Part shown: positions 41,801-52,450 of the stretch, piece by piece
How the letters are laid out: each line of letters opens with the position of its first letter
Numbering within the stretch: the first letter of the stretch is position 1
Source: Lophius americanus
Taxonomy: Eukaryota > Chordata > Actinopteri > Lophiiformes > Lophiidae
Length of the DNA: 64,000 nucleotides
Assembly: GCA_037951165.1 (NCBI GenBank)
Contig: JBBDHG010000511.1
Location: 68,501 to 132,500 of the forward strand
Direction of reading: 5' to 3'
Program-made: the position numbers and the translations under genes
Notes under the pieces: model-generated
What the model was told of the DNA's origin: nothing
Seen by the model: only the letters and a program-made list of their open reading frames with translations
The model's database searches: none

Positions 41801-44800
41801 TATGGGTGTGTGTGTGAGTGTGTGTATATGAGTGTGTATATGTGTGTGTGTATATGAGTGTGTATATGTGTGTGTGTATATGTGTGTGTGTATATGAGTG
41901 TGTATATGTGTGTGTGTATATGAGTGTGTATATGTGTGTGTGTATATGAGTGTGTATATGTGTGTGTGTATATGTGTGTGTGTATATGTGTGTGTGTATA
42001 TGAGTGTGTATATGAGTGTGTGTATATGAGTGTGTATATGTGTGTGTGTGTATATGTGTGTGTGTATATGAGTGTGTATATGTGTGTGTGTATATGTGTA
42101 TATGTGTATATGTGTGTGTATATGTGTGTGTGTATATGAGTGTGTATATGTGTGTGTGTATATGTGTGTGTGTATATGTGTGTGTATATGAGTGTGTATA
42201 TGAGTGTGTATACGTGTGTGTGCATACCTGGGAGCTGGCTCTGTTGTGGTCCAGTCGGGTCAGGCAGGAGAAGTTCTCTTTGGGGATGGATGGAGCAGAC
42301 TTTGAGGCGATCAGACAGTTGGTGTTGGCCGGGTTTCCAACCACCAGAACCTGACAGGGAAATCAAAGTTCTCCGTCAGACTGACGGCGTCTCTGCTTTA
42401 AAACACGCCAACAACGATGAGGAGCTGCGCTGAAGTCCGACTCTGACATGTTGATCTGAGGGACGCGGCGCCTTTGTGTGGTCAGTGTGTTCAGCCCAGG
42501 ACGCTGAAGTGAAGAGACGGCTGTCAGGACACGGAGGAGATGTAACGCCAGAACAGAACGCTGATGTGGTTCATGCAGGGACTTCTGGGTCAGAGAGCTT
42601 CTCCTAGTTGGACGGGCCTGGAACCCCTCCAAAGACGGAGGTCCTGGTCAGATGTGGGTCCAACTCAACCGGCTCCCTCCAGCGTCTATAAGGCTTCTGG
42701 AGCCGTAACATTATTTCTGGATGGTTCTGAGTGAGCGGAACCTCTGGTGTAGATAAATCCTCCAGACTTATCTACACCAGGGGTTCTGACCTCTCTCCTG
42801 GCACTCATGCCGGGCCTCACAGAGGACTTTGGGTCTTCGGAGGCCCTCCTGCTGATGAACATGCTTTGGACTCAGAACACACAAGGACTTTGAGTTCTGC
42901 AGAGAGGTGTTCTGACGGCTGCTGGCCTCCTCCCTAACCTGATGACAGGTTAGGGAGGAGGAGCGGAGGCTCACCTTGACGGTCTTCTTGGCGAACTTAT
43001 CCAGAGCGGCTCCCTGGGTCTTGAAGATGGCCACGTTGGCCTTCAGCAGATCCTTCCTCTCCATCCCCTCCTTTCTGGGCATGGAGCCAACCAAGATGGC
43101 GGCGTCAATGTCCTTGAAGCCCACCTCCACCTTGTCAGTGGGGATCACCTCTGTGGGGGAGGAGGAGATAAAGGGGGGAGGAGGAGAGGGGGGGGAGGAG
43201 GAGGAGAGGGGGAGGAAGAGGAGGAGAGGGGGGTGTTCAGCAGGAGATCATCTGTCAGGAACCATCCATCATTATTAACATCAGGGTTGAGTGATTGGAC
43301 CACCATCTCCATCCGCCCACTCATTATCAACGTGTTGGCCTGAAACAGGAAGTGGGCGGGACTTAAACCCAAGCAGCTCATTTATGCCTGACGTTTATCG
43401 GTCATTAGAAAATCTATTGAAAGGCTGAAGCTCAGAATTCTGATTGGACCGGAACCACTGTACGATTGTGGGACCAGAAGAAGAGAAACAGTTAAATCCT
43501 AACCGCCATGATTATCCGGCGAATGGGAACGTATTTAAAGAATATGCCACAGCTTTCTGCTTTCCACCAGAGCAAACACGGCACCGGAGCCCAATCCCAG
43601 CTGGTTCAACAACTGGACCTTCTAGGGACTGGTTTGCTTTTCCAGCGGCTGGATCGCCACTAGAACCACGTCATTCCATCATTTAATATTATATGAGTTC
43701 GTGCTGAAAGGAGGCGGAGCGTTCGCAGTTAGGGATATGGACCGATCCCCCCGGGGGAACCGGACTAGCAGGACTTGTGTTTTAGAGAGAGATCAAACGT
43801 TCGGCCCGCCCGTCTCAATAAATAGTTTTTGTAGGAGCTGAAATAAAAGCACTAAATGATTTAGGGTTGAATGAAGGAACCTGCCCCCCCTTCATGAGGA
43901 GAACACACGCTGCCTGTCTTTGTCCTTCACAGCCTCCTCCGTCTGCAGCCGCTGGGAGGAGGAGGAGGGTCTAAAACCGGCCCTCTGGTTGGCCGGGAAT
44001 GAAGGCGCCACGGCGGCCAATCAGAGCCGCGGTGAGGTGAACAATGGACGGAGGGCAGGCGAGCGCTGACTGAAGGTCGGTCTGATAGCAGCTAAGTCTC
44101 TGCTGGTGAACAAACACTGACGGCGTCCGCAAAGAACCCGATCAGTGCCAGAACCGGTCCGTTCGCTAGGCGGCTCTGCTATTTTAACGACAGCATTGAC
44201 CTTTAACCTTTCACTCAACAAGAGTCTCTATAAAATACTTTTGGCATAAGTTGTTCTCTCCATCCATCCGACAAAAAAACAAACAAACTGCTTTCAACTT
44301 ATCACTGTAACAAACTTGTTAGCGGTGTTGCTATGCTAGCATTAGCATCTGTGCTAGAGAGTTCTGGTCCCAAACCCTGACACCGTATAAACAAACAAAC
44401 AAACAAACAAACAAACAAACAAACATGTGGGCTGCTGACTCATCGTTTCTAATCGGAGACCATTTTTGGATCATAACTAGTATTAAGTTTTACTTTTGGG
44501 AGGGATTAAGTTTCCAGCGCCGGACGCACGTCGTCGCCGCGGCACTGACGTCAGCGGGTTGGACCCGGTGCCGGCGGTTCCAGGCAAACGTTCCATCCTA
44601 TCAGCTGGACCTTGAACCTTGACCTCTCTCACTGATGATACTGTGTTTTTTTTCCCGAGGCGTGACGTCTCTCTGCGATAACGACGCAGTTCCCCTCCTG
44701 ACAGGAAACGCTGAACGCAGACGGCGTGGACTCACCCCGCAGCAGTGGGAGGGCGCAGTCCTGCAGCTCCATGACAACTCCGTCCAGCACCGGCAGCATG

Positions 44801-45290
44801 GGGGTGATGTCCAGCAGGATCAAGTCGATTGGCTGGAACACAGGAGGGCAAAGGGTGAACCTCAACACAAGGTTTCATGTAGGGCTAACTGTGAGTGAGA
44901 GGCGGGGCTTGTCATACGGAAGATGTCGCATTTGGACGCGTCGTCTCAGAAGCACACAGAGTAACGAGAAACGTTAGCGCTTTCAAAGTGACCCACTTCC
45001 TGGCCAACAGGATGTTGGCGTCGTCTCATGATAACATGTATTATTCATGGCGACGCCATCAAGAAACCGACGAGCACCGCGGTCTGCAGCCGCAAGGGGA
45101 GGGGCCTCTGATGCCCGTTATGTAATGAAGAGTTCGGCCTCCATCTTACCTGGTCCTTCCCGAACACGTCTCCCTTGGCGATGCTGTACAGCAGGGAGTA
45201 GGCGATCTGGCCGGCAGCGCCGGTCACCACAACACGGATGGGTTGAGCCTGAACGCAAGCAAACGGGTTTAAGGAGAAGTGAAGCAGCAT

Positions 45291-45337
<47 letters not shown>

Positions 45338-46731
45338 CGGAACTGGCTTCATAACACTGTTAGACAGCCTCTATAACACTTGTAACCTGTGTTATAAAGG
45401 GTTTTTGGGGGGAGCTGCAGAAATTTGCACCCTCTCACACAAAGCTAATCCAAAAAATGTATTTATTTTTTCATCCAGATCCATGCTGATAGAATTCTCC
45501 CAAAACAAAACAAAAAAAAAACCCATGTGGTTTTTGAGTTTGGAAATTTAATCACTTGTAACCCTGGATTTTTTTTACGCCAAAAAAACCTTTCAGGGCA
45601 TAGTGGAAACACAAATTCGATCTTGTCCAATCAGGCGAGTCTCTTTCATATGTGGCCCCGGTTCCACGAATGACATCGGAATTCAAGTGTGGAGCGTGAT
45701 TTTCACACGACGCACAAACCTTTGGTTGAGGTTTCATTCACACAACAGCTAGAATGACATTATCGTCTGATTGCGATCATTTGTACGTGTGAAAATGTTG
45801 GATGCAAACTCCTTCCGAACAGGTTCCAGATTGTAATCTTCTTAAAACGTCCACGTTGTGAAATTCTTGGGAATTTTTGGGATCATTATTATTATTATTA
45901 TTATTATCAAGCAATCAAAAAATGTTTTCTCGTAAAAGTGACTCGGATAATTGACCATTTTTCCTGCTTCCAACATCTTGCCGCCTCATATATGACAAGT
46001 AACAATCCTTATTCTGCCTTCTCCTGTCAGGGGTTATAATGCTACGCACACATTAACACGGTTTTGGTCGCGTCATCCACGCGTCACTTGTGAGGAACTC
46101 CTGCTAGTCAAACCGCGATGAAGACGCTGGCAGCAACTAAATGCATGACATTTCAGTCGGGAGCACATGGCGAGCAGCTGCCGGTGAGGACATCTCTCCT
46201 CTCTGGTCCTTTGACAGGAAACACACGTGGGTAAAGTCATGTGACCTTTCATTCATGTCACACACCACCACGACTCAATTGACCCCCAAACCGGATTAGA
46301 GGAGATCGGTGGCGTTCGCACTGCCCGGAAAGTGAAATCAGATCCGTTTGTCGAAACTTTAATCACCAGTTTATTTGAGCAATCAAAGTGAATATTAATT
46401 TACCCGTGACGTCACGTGGCACGATCACGTGACATCCTGCTTATTAAGAATTGGGGCAGACGTATGCAAGTATAGCGGAGGCAAAATTAGCATGTTTATA
46501 GGCGGTTATCTGACTATTTAAGGTCATATTTAAAAATAAAATTGCTGCGTCATTAGCTTTTAACCGATGTTGTTAATTATTTGATACATTAAACAATTAA
46601 ATCCATTAAGTTAGCATTCGGTAATACCAAACAACGACGTTGCGCTGAGTCATTCCAGCAGCAGCGTGGATAGAGGACGGACATTACGGCGGAAACGTTT
46701 AAAGTAAACAGTTAACGTTCCGTCTTACCAT
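38881..46731 (-). CDS. MDH1: MDH1, cytosolic malate dehydrogenase (9 coding exons)
   Basis: MDH1 interconverts malate and oxaloacetate with NAD(H) and is the cytosolic arm of the malate-aspartate shuttle. Exons in transcript order: 46731-46729 (ATG only), 45248-45150, 44832-44736, 43150-42975, 42350-42228, 41636-41460, 41365-41252, 40208-40119, 39003-38881. They join in phase to 333 residues (human 334). Visible motifs are the NAD-binding VVVTGAAGQIAYSLL, LLDIT with the Asp that selects NAD, the substrate loop SMPRKEGMERKDLLKAN, VVGNPANTN, LTRLDHNRA and the catalytic-His segment IIWGNHSSTQYPDV. The first exon ends directly after ATG at a GTAAGA donor, and exon 2 begins GCTCAACCC, giving MAQPIRV. 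Several tandem arrays and a LINE fragment sit in its introns. The coding frame is intact. Confidence 0.96.
39245..39505 (+). repeat. 21-bp minisatellite, about 12-13 copies, MDH1 last intron
   Basis: The unit is GATGTCATGACGGGATCTAG plus T. Variants have GGGGAGATC and TCTTGACGG. The 21-bp unit keeps frames open on both strands, but nothing protein-like results. Confidence 0.96.
39812..39921 (+). mobile_element. LINE reverse-transcriptase fragment in MDH1 intron
   Basis: The + frame from 39826 reads VAPKTCGVPLGFILGPLLF and then CIYMLPLGRII. This matches the conserved RT block GVPQGSILGPLLFxIYMLPLG of fish non-LTR retrotransposons (L2/CR1-like or Rex1-like). The catalytic YxDD block that should follow is absent, so this is a short decayed fragment. 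It is antisense to MDH1. Confidence 0.75.
40745..40880 (+). repeat. 10-bp tandem repeat GTCGTGTGGG / GTCACGTGGG
   Basis: About 13 units alternate GTCGTGTGGG, GTCATGTGAG and (G/A)TCACGTGGG. The CACGTG variants create E-box palindromes. It lies in the MDH1 intron between exons 7 and 8. Confidence 0.93.
41690..42225 (+). repeat. GT/TATATG minisatellite next to MDH1 exon 5 donor
   Basis: (GT)n units interrupted by ATATGAGTGTGTATATG fill most of the intron between exons 42350-42228 and 41636-41460. The repeat starts 1-3 bp beyond the exon 5 donor (GTATGCACACACACG on the - strand), so the pre-mRNA there is a CA/UA-rich tract. Confidence 0.97.
42744..42780. repeat. Perfect inverted repeat, 13-bp arms
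   Basis: CTGGTGTAGATAA and its exact complement TTATCTACACCAG are separated by 11 bp. It lies in the MDH1 intron between exons 4 and 5. Confidence 0.9.
42926..42961. repeat. Perfect hairpin, 16-bp arms, just past MDH1 exon 4 donor
   Basis: CCTCCTCCCTAACCTG and its exact complement CAGGTTAGGGAGGAGG are separated by the 4-nt loop ATGA. In the MDH1 transcript the hairpin begins about 13 nt after the 3' end of exon 4 (42975). Confidence 0.92.
44389..44424 (+). repeat. (AAAC)n microsatellite
   Basis: A simple tetranucleotide run of about 9 copies in an MDH1 intron. Confidence 0.95.
45294..45334 (+). repeat. (AC)n microsatellite near the MDH1 exon 2 acceptor
   Basis: About 20 AC units on the + strand read as GT on the transcript strand, about 45 bp upstream of the exon 2 acceptor at 45249. 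Confidence 0.95.
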
Positions 46732-46865
46732 TTTCTGCTAACGGGTGGAGGATGCTTCGAGTCTGTGGTGCCTGTCTCCCTGCTCAGAGTCGGACTAGAC
46801 GGAAGGGTCACCTCTAGCTTCCTCCTGTACAATCAGGCGGTGAAACGGCTCCCGCTGCTCTCACT

Positions 46866-46879
46866 CTGGGACTTGTAGT
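46866..46879 (-). promoter_or_regulatory. ZNF143-type promoter motif upstream of MDH1
   Basis: On the - strand the sequence is ACTACAAGTCCCAG, matching the core ACTACAANTCCCAG bound by ZNF143/THAP11 at many vertebrate housekeeping and bidirectional promoters. It lies about 135 bp upstream of the canonical MDH1 ATG, in the expected promoter position. Confidence 0.6.
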
Positions 46880-48269
46880 TCTTTGGAGACGCCAACACAA
46901 CCGGTTCAAACCAACCGTGACAGGAGGAACTCAATATCCCATGATTCACCGCGCTGCTGAAACCGCGCCCACTTACGCCATTTATAAAATCGTTTTTTTG
47001 TGTGTGAAAACCGTTGGGTTAAATAGGGACTGGGGATGACGCGCTTTAGCGTCGCGCTGTGGTCAACAGTGGAACTACACCCCTTCATTCTAAAGGACGA
47101 CTCCGCTTTACTTTAGAATCATTACATTTTTATAAAGACATTTTTAAAAGACATTTTTATAAAGACAAGGATATACATAAATATTATTTATATCATAAGC
47201 AAATAAAATAAATACATTTGCCTGGTTTCCAGAGGAAGGGAATGAAATATTAAATAATAATAAAACTATAAAACCAGGATCCAAAAAACTCCTCAGTGAC
47301 TTTTAAACGCCGGAGCCCCTCAGAACCCCTGGATCCACCTCGTCAACTACCAGTTGTCCCCTTTGGACCTTCAAAACCCCTGTTGTACACCGGAGGAACT
47401 AGTCCTCCAAAGGTTCTCTGAGGAACCTGCAGTCTATATCTCGGTCCCTGAGCAGGACTAAGAATCCCAAGCTTCATAAGCTCCGCCCACTGCTCCTCAG
47501 GGATTGGTCCGTTGCTGTGTTGTTCTGTATGTGACTAATAAAGTTGAACATCTCCAGAACTGCAGGTCTTGTTGGGTGTTCCTGGTCTAGAACCCACCAA
47601 AGTGGTCTCAGGAAGGACAACAAGGTGAACCGGAGACAAGGTCATGGCACATCAAGGCCATTGATGTACTTGGGGAGTCAGAACTGGCCCGTGTGGTCCG
47701 GTTCCACTGCAGAGCTACTGTGGCACAAACTACCACAAACACACTAAAGGTGATGAAGACCACCATCACGCCATGATTCAAGGCATGACTTCCTGTTGAC
47801 TCCAAACACCCGGAAGGAAGTGGTTGGGTTCAGTCAGCGGTCTTCTAAGTTGCTGCTCAGCCTGTTAGCTACGACCTCGCTGGAGGGAAACCTGATGGCG
47901 GCTGATCCGTCTGATCAGCTGACATTTATAGCCCGGAACAAAAGGTCAGGAGGTCAAAGGCGGAGCTAATATGAAGATCCGTCTTAAGACGCCGCCACAG
48001 CATCTCAGTGGGGTGGAACCGAGCCGCCAATGCTCTCGGACCGCTTCAAGCCCCGCTGTATTTTGTCTTTATTGGATATTTATTGGATAAATATACAATT
48101 TATCAGCTGTTTGCAATAAACAAATCAAACAAAAACAGTTTTAACAGCCGAGTGTGTTAATAAATATCTCAAGATTCAGTTTTTACTGTCGCCTGCAGGC
48201 TCTGAAGGGGTCCAGCCTTAATGTTGAGCGTCTCTGGGACTTTGTAGGGACCCTTCAGCTGCTCGGACC

Positions 48270-48615
48270 TTCTGCTAGCATGAGGCTAACGTGATGCTAA
48301 CATGATGCTTTCATGACACAAACATGAGGCTAACATGACATTAACACGATTCCAAGATGATGCTAGAATGATGCTAACATGGTGCTATAATGACCCTAAT
48401 ATGATGCTAACATGAGCCTAACATGAACCTGCCACGATGCTAACATATTGCAAACATGACCCTAATATGATGCTAACATGAGCCTAACATGATGCCAATA
48501 TGATGCTAACATGACCCTAATATGATGCTAACATGACCCTAACATGACCCTAATATGATGCTAACATGATGCTAACATGACCCTAATATGATGCTAACAT
48601 GATGCTAACATGATC
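48270..48615 (+). repeat. Degenerate 11-12-bp repeat (ATGATGCTAAC / ATGACCCTAAT)
   Basis: About 28 loosely conserved units in the spacer upstream of MDH1. It is more diverged than the other arrays, suggesting greater age. Confidence 0.85.
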
Positions 48616-49884
48616 ATCCTGGGGAATCTTGAGGCGTTCCATGAGGTATTAAGTCCCGTCAGAGAATTCTGGGTCGGGGTATGGGGTACCTCTTCTCGCG
48701 GCGTCCTGGAGGATCCTGATCAGATGATTAAACTTCTCAGCAGGTTCCTTCAGACGTGAAGAAGCAGCAGCTCCAATCTGAGCTCCTCACTTGATCTCTA
48801 AGTCTGAGTCCAGCCCCCCATGAAGGAAGATCATTTCAGCCCCGTAAACCCTGGACCTCATTCTTTGGGTCTGGACCCAGAGAACAGGACCAGAGATGAG
48901 GGTTGGAACCTAGTTGGACCGGTAGATGGAGAGCTTTGCTTTCGGATTCTGCTCTCTTACCCCTTTTCCACCAAAAAGAACCTGGTGCTCGTTCGGTGCT
49001 GGTGCCAGTGCTTCGTTGGTTCAACTCTAGCACCTCCTTTGATGTTAGATGCGCCGCGGCGAACGACGGATGTTAATTCAGGCTTTAACAGAAATAAAGT
49101 TTAGGATTTCACTCATTCATTCATTTTTAATGTTGGAGAAGAAGAAGAATGTTTAGAATCCAGAGCGTTCATCTGTTTTAACTGTTTTATCTGTTTTAAC
49201 TGTTTTATCTGTTTTAACTGTTGTTTTTTGTGAACCGCTAATGAGTAGCAGACTTTGCTAATAAGCCTGATTTATAAAATCCTGACGTGAGGTTTAGTTA
49301 ATCCGGTGTTGGATCTGTTTCAGGTTTGTCGGGTTCAGGCTGCAGGTCGGTGCTGCAGGAAGGAGCTGACCTTGGTGCTGATAAAGCTCCTGCATGGAGG
49401 CAGCAGCAGAACAGGAAACCCCTTCAGAGTAAAAGCATCGTTCTCTGAGAACCGTTTGACTCGTCAGGAATTAAAAATACTTTTTATCTCTTTTCTTTGT
49501 ATTTGATCTCAGAAAAAGTGATTTGTCCAAATATTGAAAAAAATGTGTTGTTGTTAAATGTTGTCGGTGTTTTCAGCCGCGTGTGACTCAGTGACGTCTG
49601 TAGGTCAGTCATTCATCACTACACGTATAAACGGTAGTACGGGGAGGGTTGTGTTCAGGGACGACGTCGGAGGTTAAAGCCATGTGTGGAAAACAAAACT
49701 GATTTCCAAACCGGATCGGAATACCGACACCGGTGCCGTTACCGACCGATGGGTGGAAACAGCTGATCCACTGTGGCGACTCTGAACGGGAGGAGCCAAA
49801 AGACGAAGACGAAGACGAAGACGAAGAATATTAGTGTAGATTTGATACGTTAGATAAACCGAACGACTAACCAACCTCCTCACC

Positions 49885-50145
49885 ACCCACCGACCAACTG
49901 ACTGACCTACTGACCAACTGACTGACCTACCTACCAACTGACTGACCTACCTACCAACTGACTGACCTACTGACCAACTGACTGACCTACCTACCAACTG
50001 ACTGACCTACTAACCTACTTACCATCCACTGACCAACCGACTGACCTTCCTACCAACCGACTGACCTTCCTACCAACTGACTGACCTACCGACCAACTGA
50101 CTGACCTACTTACCAACCTACTTACCAACCATCGACCAACTGACT
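49885..50145 (+). repeat. CTGACCTAC(C/T)GACCAA tandem repeat
   Basis: Units of about 12 and 24 bp made of ACCAACTGACTGACCTACC. They show moderate divergence, with CCGA and CATCGACC variants. Confidence 0.9.
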
Positions 50146-50604
50146 GAAAATACAAACTGGACACTGAGCACAGGTCTTTCTCTCAGAGCTCGATTTCAGT
50201 GCTTTTATTTTGAAGGGCCTAGCAGGATGTCATACTGTTTTCCCTGACGGGCGTCACTGATTGGCTGAACATGTCGCCAAAGCTGCAGAGGAGAAGAGAC
50301 TCTCACCAATTTAACGATGACGGGATCCGAAAAAGACTCAACCTGCCGACCTCCGTTACCTCCGTGAGGGCGGGGTCAGGTGTGACGTAAACACACGCGG
50401 CTGTTTCCTCGTTTATTCACCATATTTTCACGATTACCTCAGAATAATTCCATACTGACCCGAGCCTAAACCGTTAACGGATTCGTTTACCGTAAAAATG
50501 TGAGCCCCGCCTCTGTAACGATGAACTAGATGCTGCGTTCACGGACGCGCTCTGGGCTCCGACCCCTCAGCGTCCTTAACCATCCAGCGGCGGCTTTCAC
50601 TCAC

Positions 50605-50658
50605 CTGTGAGGAAACCGACCGCACCACCAGGTACATGGAAGTCAGTAAAGTCAGCAT
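50605..50658 (-). CDS. Candidate alternative first coding exon for MDH1
   Basis: On the - strand ACCATGC opens an 18-codon frame, MLTLLTSMYLVVRSVSSQ, that ends at a strong donor CAG followed by GTGAGTG. It is phase 0, so it can splice directly to MDH1 exon 2 (GCT-CAA-CCC at 45248). The leader is hydrophobic with one Arg and no acidic residue, which could suit a membrane or organelle signal. Upstream sequence is CpG-rich with a YY1-type AAATGGCGGC at 50706-50715 (+ strand sense). Human MDH1 also has an isoform with an alternative N-terminal extension. It could instead belong to an unrecognised - strand gene. Confidence 0.4.
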
Positions 50659-50875
50659 GGTGCCTCCGGGGATCCGCTCTCGGTCACCGACGTCCTCCGG
50701 GGCTGAAATGGCGGCTCGTTACCGAAAGCACGGGAGTGACGTGGGGACGGAGGCGGCCGTGAACAGACTTGTGGTTCCCCGCTGCACCGACTCTAGTCCC
50801 TTAATAAGATTTTCAGGACGGAAATAGCCACAGACCGGAACGATGAAGCTTTTCAAGTGTGATCGTTCAATCAGT

Positions 50876-51170
50876 GTCTGTGTTTATTCAGTGTCTGTGT
50901 TTATTCAGTGTCTGTGTTTATTCAGTGTCTGTGTTCAATCAGTGTCTGTGTTTATTCAGTGTCTGTATTTATTCAGTGTCTGCGTTTATTCAGTGTCTGT
51001 ATTTATTCAGTGTCTGTATTTATTCAGTGTCTGTATTTATTTAGTGTCTGTATTTATTCAGTGTCTGTATTTATTCAGTGTCTGTGTTTATTCAGTGTCT
51101 GTGTTTATTCAGTGTCTGTGTTTATTCAGTGTCTGTATTTATTCAGTGTTTGTATATATTCAGTGTCTGT
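50876..51170 (+). repeat. 17-bp minisatellite TCAGTGTCTGTGTTTAT
   Basis: About 17 units with TGTATTTAT and TGCGTTTAT variants and a constant 17-bp length. It shares no unit with the flanking TAGTCAGTAG repeat except CAGT. Confidence 0.96.
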
Positions 51171-51179
51171 ATTTAGTCA

Positions 51180-52040
51180 TAGCCTCAATTAAGTCAGTAG
51201 CTCTATCCAATCGGCAGTCTCTATTTAGTCAGTAGTCTCTATTTAGTCAGTAGTCTCTATTTAGTCAGTAGTCTCTATTTATATTTAGTCAGTTGTCTCT
51301 ATTTAGTCAGTAGTCTCTATTTATATTAAGTCAGTAGTCTCTATTTAGTCAATAGAATCTATTTGGTCAGTAGTTTATATTTTGTTGGTAGTTTATATGT
51401 GGTCAGTAGTTTATAATCAGTCAGTAGTTTTTATTTAGTCAGTAGTTTTATTTTTAATTAATTTTTATTTAGTCAGTAGTTTTATATTTAGTTAGTAGTT
51501 TATATTCAGTCAGTAGTTTATATTTAGTCAGTAGTTTTATATTTAGTCAGTAGTTTATATTTAGTCAGTAGTATATATTTAGTTAGTAGTTTATATTTAG
51601 TCAGTAGTTTATATTTAGTTAGTAGTTAATATTTAGTCAGTAGTTAATGTTTAGTCAGTAGTTTTTACTTAGTCAGTAGTGTATATTAAGTTAGTTTTTA
51701 ATTGGTCATTAGTTTATATTTGGTCAGTAGTTTATATTTAGGTAGTAGTTTATATTCAGTTAGTAGTTTTTATTTAGTCAGTAGTTTATATTCAGTCAGT
51801 AGTTTTTATTTGGTCAGTAGTTCATATTCAGTCAGTAGTTTTTATTTGGTCAGTAGTTCATATTCAGTCAGTACTTTATATTCAGTCAGTAGTTTATATT
51901 CAGTCAGTAGTTTATATTTAGTCAGTAGTTTATATTTAGTCAGTAGTTTATATTTAGTCAGTAGTTTTATATTCAGTCAGTAGTTTATATTCAGTCAGTA
52001 GTTTATATTTAGTCAGTAGTTTATATTTAGTCAGTAGTTT
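51180..52040 (+). repeat. 17-18-bp degenerate repeat TAGTTTATATTTAGTCAG
   Basis: About 50 AT-rich units with many substitutions (TTTTTATT, TATTCAG, TTAGTTAG). It is older-looking than the adjacent 17-bp array. Confidence 0.95.
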
Positions 52041-52149
52041 ACTTCACAGTCGTATATCGGGGACGTCATTCGTTTAAATGTGTCACATGTTCTGGATACC
52101 CGACATTTCCCCCAGAATCCATGAGGTACCTGCTGAATCTACCTGTTGA

Positions 52150-52282
52150 TGAACCCCTCCACCTGTGCTCCACCTGTGCTCCACCTGTGCTCCACCTGTG
52201 CTCCACCTGTGCTCCACCTGTGCTCCACCTGTGCTCCACCTGTGCTCCACCTGTGCTCCACCTGTGCTCCACCTGTGCCTTG
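52150..52282 (+). repeat. 11-bp repeat CTCCACCTGTG, about 12 copies
   Basis: Perfectly conserved units, indicating recent expansion. CACCTG is an E-box in each unit. Short frames across it on both strands are artefacts. Confidence 0.97.
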
Positions 52283-52450
52283 GTCTCCTCCTTCACCGCT
52301 GTAATAAACCACTCCCTCCAGGCTGGTGAAAAAACGCCATAATCAAACTCCTCAAAAAACAACTCTCCACCCAGAAGTTTCTGCACACCTGTAGGACCAC
52401 CTCAAATACAAGAACCTCTTTGGAACGTTGCAGTCTGGTTCTGACTCCGC

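Larger units (their letters stand above)
46732..50604. other. MDH1 5' region and upstream spacer
   Basis: 46732 to about 46950 is MDH1 5' UTR and promoter-like sequence with a ZNF143-type site. Beyond it I recognise no gene. 47.1-47.3 kb is AT-rich, and 47.3-47.9 kb is unique-looking sequence without a convincing frame. A degenerate ATGATGCTAAC repeat lies at 48270-48615 and a CTGACCTAC repeat at 49885-50145. WDPCP, head-to-head with MDH1 in human, was looked for and not recognised. Confidence 0.5.

Noticed and set aside
50709..50827. + strand frame starting ATGGCGGCTCG as a WDPCP or other first exon
   Set aside because: 39 codons end in TAG with no clear donor, no similarity recognised to WDPCP, and the ATG overlaps a YY1-type motif. 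Left as possible promoter sequence.
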